64,000 bases of DNA from Gracilimonas sp. (GTDB taxonomy: Bacteria > Bacteroidota > Rhodothermia > Balneolales > Balneolaceae): positions 806,001 to 870,000 of the forward strand of contig NZ_JAEPPI010000002.1 of the NCBI RefSeq assembly GCF_017641085.1, read 5' to 3'. The notes beneath the pieces are model-generated. The model saw only the letters and a program-made list of their open reading frames with translations. It ran no database searches and was not told the origin of the DNA. The position numbers were made by a program, and so were the translations under genes. Positions 53,537-60,009 of the stretch are shown piece by piece. How positions within the stretch are numbered: position 1 is the stretch's first letter; every line of letters begins with the position of its first letter.

Positions 53537-55504
53537 TTAACTGTCAATCGACATTTCTTGTTCAATCACCTCAATCCGGCTCTGATATTCTTCCCATTTC
53601 GAATAATGGTCTGTAAGGTCGGCCTTGAGTTGGTCATATTCTAATGAGAATTTCTTTACGTTCTCGGCATCGTCATAGAAGTCCGGTTTGGTCATCTCTT
53701 CTTCAATCTCGGCTTTCCTCAGTTCCTTCTCCTCAATCTCTTTCTCCAGTGCTTCCGCTTTCTTACGGATGGGTTTTGTTCGGCGGCTAAGTTCATTCCG
53801 GCGTTCAGCTTCAATACGGCGCTGCTCTTTTCGGGAAAGCTGGTTGTCTTCTTTGGTTTCTTTTTGGGGTGAGGGCTTCTCTGATGCTGCCTCGGCTTCT
53901 TCTCTTTTTCGTGTGAGATAGTAAGACACATTCCCCAAATACGTTTTGATGTACCCCGGCTGAACATCCAGCACTTTATCAACGATGGGATCCAGAAAAT
54001 CCCTGTCGTGCGATACAATAACTACAGTCCCTTCATACTGTTGAATGGCCTGTTGCAGGATATTCTTGCTGCTCATATCCAGATGGTTGGTAGGCTCATC
54101 AAAAATCAAGAGGTTGGCAGGAGAGAGCAGCATCTTGGCCAGTGCCAGCCGGCTTTTCTCTCCACCGGATAAAACCTTCACTTTTTTAAAGACATCATCT
54201 CCCTGAAATAGAAAACAGCCAAGTATGGTCCGCAGCCTACTTTCTTTAGCATCGGAGCCGGCTTCTTTCAGGGTTTCCAAGGCATCCTTTTTAGGGTTTA
54301 GCTCATCGGCCTGGTGCTGGGCAAAATAGTTTACCGTCACGTTATGCCCTTCAATCCGTTCTCCTTTTTGGTGGGGTTCCATTCCAGCAAGAATCCGGAT
54401 TAATGTTGATTTCCCGGCACCGTTTGGTCCAACCACCGCAATTTTATCGCCCCGTTCAATTTCATAATCAATGCCTTCAAAGACCTGAGTATCATCATAA
54501 CTTTTGTGAAGATTTTCGAGCTTCATAACCACTTGTCCGCTTCGGGGAGGTTCCGGAAACCGAAAGGAAACTTTACTCTGTTCCTCTTCCAGTTCAATGC
54601 GATCCATTTTCTCAAGCTGCTTCACCCGGCTTTGCACCTGACTGGCTTTCGAAGCTTTATATCGGAATCGGTCTATAAATTCCTGGGTCTGCTGGATTTT
54701 CTTTTCCTGATTCTTCTTGGCATTCTGCAGGAGCTCTTTTTCCTCTTCCCACTTTTTTTCATAGAATGAATAGTTGCCGGCATAATCGCTGATTTCACCA
54801 CTTCTCAATGCCAGTGTACGGTTGGTGATGGTGTCCAGAAAAGCCTTGTCGTGAGAAACCACAACTACAGCGCCTTCATACGAATTCAGGAAGTTTTCCA
54901 TCCATTGCAGCGATTCAATATCCAGGTGGTTGGTCGGCTCATCCAATAACAAATAGGTTGGTCTCTTAAGGAGCAACTTAGCCAGGGCAATACGCATCAG
55001 CCAGCCCCCGCTGAATTCAGATGTACTGCGGTGAAAGTCTTCTTCGCTGAAACCAAGTCCCATAAGTACTTTTTCCACTTCTGAACGCAAGCCATATAAC
55101 CCTGAAGATTCCAGCTCGGTTTGAAGCTTGCCGTAGCGCTCCATCAGTTGCTCATATTCTTTGTTGTCATGATCAACCTCGGCCAGTTTTTCTTGAACAG
55201 ACTTTACTTTCATCTCAAGCTCAAATAATTCGGCAAAGGCAGATTCCACTTCCTCAATTACGGTAAGTGTAAAATCCGGATCTACCCCATCCTGTGGGAG
55301 GTAACCCAGGCTTTCTTCATTAGATAGAGCCACACTGCCTTCATCGCATTCTTGGATGCCCATAATAATTTTAAGCAGGGTGGATTTCCCGGCGCCGTTT
55401 GGGCCCACAAGTCCAATGCGTTCACCGGGATTGATGAACGTACTAACGCCGTCCAGAAGCTCGCGGTCGCCCAAATGTAACGTAATGTTTTCGAGTGCTA
55501 ACAA
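53537..55504 (-). CDS. ABC-F family ATPase (ribosome-associated)
   Basis: 655 residues with two ABC domains and no membrane segment. Walker A sites are GLVGPNGAGKSTLLKI (about 35) and AVVGPNGAGKSTLIRI; signature motifs are SGGWLMRIALAKLL and SGGEKSRLALAKML; Walker B YLLLDEPTNHLDIES and LLIFDEPTNHLDMSS. A charged linker (about 235-310) and a basic coiled-coil C-terminus (about 530-655) match the Uup/YheS-type group. ABC-F proteins act on the ribosome to relieve stalling. The start is TTG at 55504: no in-frame ATG exists upstream and the family N-terminus begins here. Confidence 0.94.
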   Translation of the reverse strand: MLALENITLHLGDRELLDGVSTFINPGERIGLVGPNGAGKSTLLKIIMGIQECDEGSVALSNEESLGYLPQDGVDPDFTLTVIEEVESAFAELFELEMKVKSVQEKLAEVDHDNKEYEQLMERYGKLQTELESSGLYGLRSEVEKVLMGLGFSEEDFHRSTSEFSGGWLMRIALAKLLLKRPTYLLLDEPTNHLDIESLQWMENFLNSYEGAVVVVSHDKAFLDTITNRTLALRSGEISDYAGNYSFYEKKWEEEKELLQNAKKNQEKKIQQTQEFIDRFRYKASKASQVQSRVKQLEKMDRIELEEEQSKVSFRFPEPPRSGQVVMKLENLHKSYDDTQVFEGIDYEIERGDKIAVVGPNGAGKSTLIRILAGMEPHQKGERIEGHNVTVNYFAQHQADELNPKKDALETLKEAGSDAKESRLRTILGCFLFQGDDVFKKVKVLSGGEKSRLALAKMLLSPANLLIFDEPTNHLDMSSKNILQQAIQQYEGTVVIVSHDRDFLDPIVDKVLDVQPGYIKTYLGNVSYYLTRKREEAEAASEKPSPQKETKEDNQLSRKEQRRIEAERRNELSRRTKPIRKKAEALEKEIEEKELRKAEIEEEMTKPDFYDDAENVKKFSLEYDQLKADLTDHYSKWEEYQSRIEVIEQEMSIDS

Positions 55505-55887
55505 AGTTTGATGAAAGTCATGAGTTAAAAAAATGCAGCGAGGCTGAAAATATGGATTAATTGTCTTCAGAATGAAATTAATCCTTTCCCAATTATCTAT
55601 TCAGGACTGTCATCGCGAGGAGCATCATAACTCATATTCAGAACCCGAACTTTTTCGACGCAGCGATCTCCCTGAAGAGTTTGGGATATTGTGTCCAGGA
55701 GATTGCCGCGTCGGAATTCATCCCAAAGTTGGATTCGCTTTTTGAGGCTCCTCGCAATGACATGTTTCAATCGTATTCCAGTACACAAGCGAAGTCCTTC
55801 AGGGCTTCGCAATGCTTTTATGAATTGAAGTGAGTTAATAAATACAGAAACCCTTAGTTTTGGGGTGAATTTAAAAAGACCGAAATC
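55505..55887. other. 383-bp intergenic region occupied by a repeat element
   Basis: Between the divergent ABC-F and gldC genes. Most of it is the palindromic element at 55608-55762. A second hairpin CGAAGTCC/GGGCTTCG lies at 55790-55809. A -7 match TAGTTTTG at 55855-55862 may serve gldC. I see no gene here. Confidence 0.6.
55608..55762. repeat. 155-bp imperfect palindrome, REP/MITE-like
   Basis: The outer arms TGTCATCGCGAGGAGC (55608-55623) and GCTCCTCGCAATGACA (55747-55762) differ by one base when paired. The inner arms CGACGCAGCGATCTCC (55656-55671) and GGAGATTGCCGCGTCG (55698-55713) pair with two mismatches. The words GTCATTGCGAGGAGC and GGAGATTGC-GCGTCG belong to a repeat type known from many bacterial genomes. 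There is no transposase. Confidence 0.85.
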
Positions 55888-56217
55888 ATGCAGAAGAAAG
55901 AAATCAACATTACCGTTGAACTGGATAAAGATAATGTACCTACCGACATCGTTTGGAATGCTTCCGATCTTCAGGGTAAAGACAAGGCACAGTGCCGGGC
56001 CATGCTATTGTCACTTTGGGATGCCCACAACAAAGACACCCTGAAACTGGATTTGTGGACCAAAGAAATGACGGTGGATGAAATGAAAATTTTCTTCCAC
56101 CAAACCCTTGTTACCATGGCTGATACCTTAGAACGAGCTACAAATGATGAGCGGATTACCGGCGATATGCGCGACTTCTGCCACTATTTCGCTGAGAAAA
56201 TGGAAATCAAGGAATAA
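55888..56217 (+). CDS. gldC: Gliding motility protein GldC
   Basis: 109 residues, close to the normal GldC length. KEINITVELDKDNVPTDIVWNASD, then LLSLWDAHNKDTLKLDLWTK and DFCHYFAEKMEI match the family. In Flavobacteria GldC is a non-essential soluble protein that supports gliding or the lipoprotein GldB. No other gliding or T9SS gene is in the window. A -7-like TAGTTTTG lies 26 bases upstream. A hairpin follows the stop at 56218-56266. Confidence 0.92.
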   Translation: MQKKEINITVELDKDNVPTDIVWNASDLQGKDKAQCRAMLLSLWDAHNKDTLKLDLWTKEMTVDEMKIFFHQTLVTMADTLERATNDERITGDMRDFCHYFAEKMEIKE

Positions 56218-56266
56218 TGAAAAATTCAAAATTGGCTGAGACTAATTTTAAATTCTGAATTTTTCA
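56218..56266. terminator. AT-rich hairpin between convergent gldC and MEMO-family gene
   Basis: TGAAAAATTCA (56218-56228) and TGAATTTTTCA (56256-56266) form an 11-bp stem, with inner AAAATT/AATTTT pairing. It starts one base after the gldC stop and ends 8 bp before the MEMO-family stop, so a bidirectional terminator or an AT-rich repeat of the kind found around 20.5 kb. Confidence 0.55.
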
Positions 56267-56273
56267 TCTTGAA

Positions 56274-57566
56274 TTAACGATAGAGAATAGACCCAAAACT
56301 CACGCCGCTTTCTCGTTCTTCCTCATCCCAGATATCATAGGTGAGGATTTCGCCGGATAGGTTTGGGAATGCTTTCAGAAAAGAAAACAAAGGAGGGTAG
56401 CCACAGGTTCGATAGGGATCATATTTCTGACTCATCAACTCAAGAATTTTATCCGGATTTCCTTCAGCCCCAAAATCGAGGAAATCTTCATCAAAAGAGC
56501 GGATTTCCTCAAACAACTCTTTAGCCGGTTTATCATCTCCGAATTTTTTACCAACGTGAGCTAAATCGCCACTGATACAAAAGAAGGTATCTTCATCATC
56601 TCCAAAAAGCTCATTCAGCAACCCGGAAAATTTCTCTACCTGTTTCCCCTGAAATCCATCCGCTTTGTAGAAAAGCTCTTCCAGGCTGCCTACAACTATC
56701 GGCACAATTTTGAATTCATGATCCCACAAGTGATTCAACAGAAGCAGATGAAGCTCAATGCTGTGCTCAATGCGGTGCGCCCTGTCGTGGAAGGTGATGC
56801 CGTAGTCAATATTGGAGATTCGGGCTTTCGCCGCGGAATGACTTTTGTTATCAGTTTTGTCATCGCGGACTTGATCCTCGATCTCCTGAATGGCCGCCTG
56901 GTCTGCTTTTACCGTGCCGTTTACCAACTCAAAATCCTTGTTTGAAACCACGAACGGATACTCTTCATACAGATCAGGATGTAGCCCGGAGTAATGGGAA
57001 GTTGCTATAACTACCACCCGCTTGGGTTTCAGGTTTTTGATGGCCGAGAAAGCTTTTACATAGCTGTTCAGGCCAACCCGATAATCAATATGAGGTGCAT
57101 ATAGGGCTTTGGCAGAATCAACCGGTTCAGAAGTAGGGAGTTTCTCAAAAGCTTCGTTCAGAAAATGCTCCAGCTCTTCCGGGTCTTCCGGATAGGAGAT
57201 TCCATAGGTGTTGGAAGGATGAACTTCAGACTCCTCGTAGGTTCTTTCTGTTTCCCTGGCGTGTTCCTTAAAATGAGGAGAATGCAGCAAGGCTTTTTCG
57301 TCTAAAAACTGAACATATTCCAATACCTGTTCCCGGGTAATCTGGTCGTCACTGAACTCAAGAATATCTTCCACGCTCCGGCTGCCATCAAACAGTGAAA
57401 ACAGAGACTGGGCAGAATAAGGAACGGCAAAATCTGACTGCGCGTACCCAAGCTGATCCTGAAAATACAGGAACGTCTCGCCATTCTGTTTTACAGGGAT
57501 GATCTGAATTTCATACCTGAGAGGAGGAATGGGATCGGTGAAGGAATCAAAAATTTTATCTGCCAT
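56274..57566 (-). CDS. MEMO/AmmeMemoRadiSam system protein B-family protein with N-terminal extension
   Basis: 430 residues, longer than the usual 270-290. The MEMO domain covers about 150-430: LYAPHIDYRVGLNSYVKAF, VVVIATSHYSG (metal-site His), DRAHRIEHSIELHLLLLNHL and CISGDLAHVGKKFGD. About 140 extra N-terminal residues (FAVPYSAQSLFSLFDGSRSV, then LEYVQFLDEKALLHS) resemble a winged-helix or PqqD-like module. MEMO proteins form a system with an AMMECR1 protein and a radical SAM enzyme; neither is in the window. The biochemical function is unresolved. Confidence 0.85.
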   Translation of the reverse strand: MADKIFDSFTDPIPPLRYEIQIIPVKQNGETFLYFQDQLGYAQSDFAVPYSAQSLFSLFDGSRSVEDILEFSDDQITREQVLEYVQFLDEKALLHSPHFKEHARETERTYEESEVHPSNTYGISYPEDPEELEHFLNEAFEKLPTSEPVDSAKALYAPHIDYRVGLNSYVKAFSAIKNLKPKRVVVIATSHYSGLHPDLYEEYPFVVSNKDFELVNGTVKADQAAIQEIEDQVRDDKTDNKSHSAAKARISNIDYGITFHDRAHRIEHSIELHLLLLNHLWDHEFKIVPIVVGSLEELFYKADGFQGKQVEKFSGLLNELFGDDEDTFFCISGDLAHVGKKFGDDKPAKELFEEIRSFDEDFLDFGAEGNPDKILELMSQKYDPYRTCGYPPLFSFLKAFPNLSGEILTYDIWDEEERESGVSFGSILYR

Positions 57567-57574
57567 AGAAAGAA

Positions 57575-57613
57575 AATACTTCAGCGTTCATTGTTGGGTG
57601 TTCCTTGTTCAAT
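57575..57613. repeat. Short AT-rich dispersed-type repeat at the nth 3' end
   Basis: Read on the minus strand, the DNA after the nth C-terminus contains words of the type ACATTGAACAAGGAACAC and CAACAATGAACGCTGAAG. This resembles dispersed intergenic repeats of Bacteroidetes. The nth stop codon (ACAT-TGA) lies inside it. Confidence 0.5.
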
Positions 57614-58319
57614 GTTCTTCCGTCCGCATCTTACGGCACTCACAATTCACACCGTACTTTTTGCATAAGGGGTGATCCGGGGCTTCCGAAATACGGGCTT
57701 TACAGGCGTTACGTCCGTGGTGGATCATCAGGTGCGAAAGGTCGGTCCAGTTCTCCCTGGGAAATAAGGCCATTAAATCCTTCTCAATTTTATTGGTATT
57801 CTTTTTCTCTTTGGTGAGGCCAAAGCGGTTCGAAATTCGCTTCACGTGCGTATCAACCACCACGCCCACATTAATATTGAAAGCATTTCCCAATACTACA
57901 TTGGCTGTTTTTCTCGCCGCCCCTCTTAGCTTCAATAAATCTTTCATGTTTTGCGGAACTTCACCGTCAAACTCGTCCACTAAGATCTGCGAGGTTTCTT
58001 TAAGCGACTTTGCCTTATTCCGGTAGAAGCCGGTTGAACGAACCAATTCTTCCAGCTCCTCAAGCGGTGCGTCTTTCATGAGCTCCGGTGTAGGGTAGGT
58101 CTCAAATAAAGCCGGAGTGGTTTTGTTGACCCGAACGTCGGTGCACTGGGCACTCAGTATGGTTGCAATCAGCAGCTCAAAGGGATTCCGGTGATTTAAC
58201 TCGCAATGCGGATTTGGGTAATGAACATATAATTCCTGGAGAATTTCTTCCGCTCGCTCTTTCTGCTTATTTGACTTTCTGGGAAGCTTCGGAAGTTTCG
58301 GTTCGTCTTTATTGGACAT
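57609..58319 (-). CDS. nth: Endonuclease III-like DNA glycosylase with atypical HhH and Cys motif
   Basis: 236 residues of the HhH-GPD superfamily. It should remove oxidised pyrimidines and nick the AP site. The catalytic Lys in ARKTANVVLGNAF and Asp in VVVDTHVKRISNRFG are present. Two features are unusual: the helix-hairpin-helix loop reads LRGAARKTA where LPGVGRKTA is usual, and the 4Fe-4S cysteines are spaced C-x12-C-x6-C-x-C instead of C-x6-C-x2-C-x5-C. The stop lies inside an AT-rich repeat. The fold is clear; exact specificity is not. Confidence 0.88.
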   Translation of the reverse strand: MSNKDEPKLPKLPRKSNKQKERAEEILQELYVHYPNPHCELNHRNPFELLIATILSAQCTDVRVNKTTPALFETYPTPELMKDAPLEELEELVRSTGFYRNKAKSLKETSQILVDEFDGEVPQNMKDLLKLRGAARKTANVVLGNAFNINVGVVVDTHVKRISNRFGLTKEKKNTNKIEKDLMALFPRENWTDLSHLMIHHGRNACKARISEAPDHPLCKKYGVNCECRKMRTEEH

Positions 58320-58432
58320 GAATAGGTTTAATTCGATGATTGTATGAACGCCTCAAACATAAATAATCCATTACAGAGAAGGAACCGTTCAAAATTCCCG
58401 GTTCAATATTCCACATTCGATGATCATATGCT

Positions 58433-58440
58433 TATCTTTG
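58433..58440 (+). promoter_or_regulatory. Bacteroidetes-type -7 box for glyS
   Basis: TATCTTTG, identical to the box before lhgO, ends 36 bases before the glyS ATG at 58477. No TTTG -33 element is seen at the right distance. Confidence 0.35.
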
Positions 58441-58476
58441 ATGCTCACAAGATTTTTGAATTGCAAAAACACCCAC

Positions 58477-59934
58477 ATGTCGAATCTGGACAACCTCGAT
58501 AAAATTGTATCACTGGCAAAAGCCCGTGGTTTCATCTTCCAATCCTCGGAAATTTATGGCGGACTTAGTGCCGTGTATGATTACGGACCCCTCGGTGTAG
58601 AACTCAAAAGAAATATCCGTAATGCCTGGTGGAAAGAGATGACACGCCGCCACGATAATATCGTGGGAGTAGATGCAGCTATTTTTATGCATCCCAAAGT
58701 ATGGGAAGCCAGTGGCCATGTTGGCGGATTTAACGATCCGATGATCGACGACAAGCAGTCCAAAAAACGCTACCGTGCCGATATGCTGATTGAGCAGCAC
58801 ATTGAGAAGCTGCGAAAAGATGATAAACACGAAGAAGCAAATGCTATCCAGGAAAAGCTGGATACCTGCGGTTCCCGAAAAAGCCTAACGGAAGATCTGC
58901 ACGAAATCATCATGGAAAACGAGATTCGTGCCCCAGAGTCCGGAGCTTTTGACTGGACCGAAGTGCGCCAGTTCAACCTGATGTTTAAGACTCAGTTTGG
59001 TTCTACTTCAACCGAAGAAGAGGGTGTTTATCTTCGGCCTGAAACTGCTCAAGGGATCTTTGTGAATTATAAGAACGTAATGGATACCTCCAGAACCACT
59101 ATTCCGTTTGGTATCGCCCAAACCGGAAAGGCATTTCGTAATGAGGTTGTAGCCCGACAGTTTGTATTTCGTATGCGGGAATTTGAGCAGATGGAAATGC
59201 AATACTTCGTGAAACCGGGCACCGATGAAGCCGAATATGAGAAATGGCTGGAGAAACGACTGGAGTGGCATAAGAAAATGGGGATTCGGGAAGAAAACCT
59301 GAGGACGGCCCCGCATCCGGAAGATAAGCTTGCCCACTATGCGCGGGCTGCGGCTGACATTCAGTATAAATACCCCATCGGCTGGCAGGAAGTGGAAGGT
59401 ATACACAACCGAACAGACTTTGACTTAAAACAACACACTGAGCATTCCGGTAAAAAACTGGATTACTACGATCAGAAAAACCAGGAGCGGTTTGTCCCTT
59501 ATGTGATTGAGACTTCGGTTGGGCTCGATCGACTGACGCTGATGGTGCTTTGTGATGCTTATCGTGAGGAAGAGGTAGATGGCGATACCCGAACTGTATT
59601 GAAGTTGAATCCAAAAATTGCTCCAACACAGGTTGGTATTTTCCCGCTTATCAAAAAAGACAAGCTTCAGGATCTGGCACATAAGATTGAAGAAGATCTC
59701 CGTGAAGAATTTTCAGTGCTGTATGATGAGTCCGGATCCATTGGAAAACGCTATCGCCGACAGGATGAAGCCGGGACGCCGTTTTGTGTAACCGTAGATT
59801 TTGACGGCGTGGAATCAGAAGGTGAAGATACCGTGACCATCCGTTACCGCGATGATATGAGTCAGGACCGGGTGCCTGTTTCCAGACTTGCAGAAGTGAT
59901 CCGGGACGGCATGAAGGACTGGAAACCGGAGTAG
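58477..59934 (+). CDS. glyS: Glycine--tRNA ligase (dimeric type)
   Basis: 485 residues of the single-chain alpha2 GlyRS type. Class II motifs: LKRNIRNAWWKEM (motif 1), FRNEVVARQFVFRMREFEQMEMQYF (motif 2 region), VIETSVGLDRLTLM (motif 3), and TAQGIFVNYKNV. The anticodon-binding domain is at the C-terminus (KIAPTQVGIFPLIKKD, then DESGSIGKRYRRQDEAGTPF). The frame opens at 58420, but the ATG at 58477 (MSNLDNLDKIVSLAKARGF) matches the family start. The terminator at 59972 follows. Confidence 0.96.
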   Translation: MSNLDNLDKIVSLAKARGFIFQSSEIYGGLSAVYDYGPLGVELKRNIRNAWWKEMTRRHDNIVGVDAAIFMHPKVWEASGHVGGFNDPMIDDKQSKKRYRADMLIEQHIEKLRKDDKHEEANAIQEKLDTCGSRKSLTEDLHEIIMENEIRAPESGAFDWTEVRQFNLMFKTQFGSTSTEEEGVYLRPETAQGIFVNYKNVMDTSRTTIPFGIAQTGKAFRNEVVARQFVFRMREFEQMEMQYFVKPGTDEAEYEKWLEKRLEWHKKMGIREENLRTAPHPEDKLAHYARAAADIQYKYPIGWQEVEGIHNRTDFDLKQHTEHSGKKLDYYDQKNQERFVPYVIETSVGLDRLTLMVLCDAYREEEVDGDTRTVLKLNPKIAPTQVGIFPLIKKDKLQDLAHKIEEDLREEFSVLYDESGSIGKRYRRQDEAGTPFCVTVDFDGVESEGEDTVTIRYRDDMSQDRVPVSRLAEVIRDGMKDWKPE

Positions 59935-59971
59935 AGTTTAAGATCTGCCAGACTTATTCAATCTAAAACGT

Positions 59972-60003
59972 AGAGCGGACAGCCTGTCCGCTCTTTGTTT
60001 TTT
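59972..60003. terminator. Intrinsic terminator between glyS and the CotH gene
   Basis: A 10-bp stem AGAGCGGACA (59972-59981) / TGTCCGCTCT (59985-59994) with a GCC loop is followed by a T-run on the plus strand. The convergent minus-strand gene ends 7 bp beyond and may also use it. Confidence 0.88.
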
Positions 60004-60009
60004 AGTGAG

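Noticed and set aside
58420-58476. Upstream start for glyS
   Set aside because: The extra residues do not match the family, and the -7 box at 58433-58440 would lie inside the coding part.
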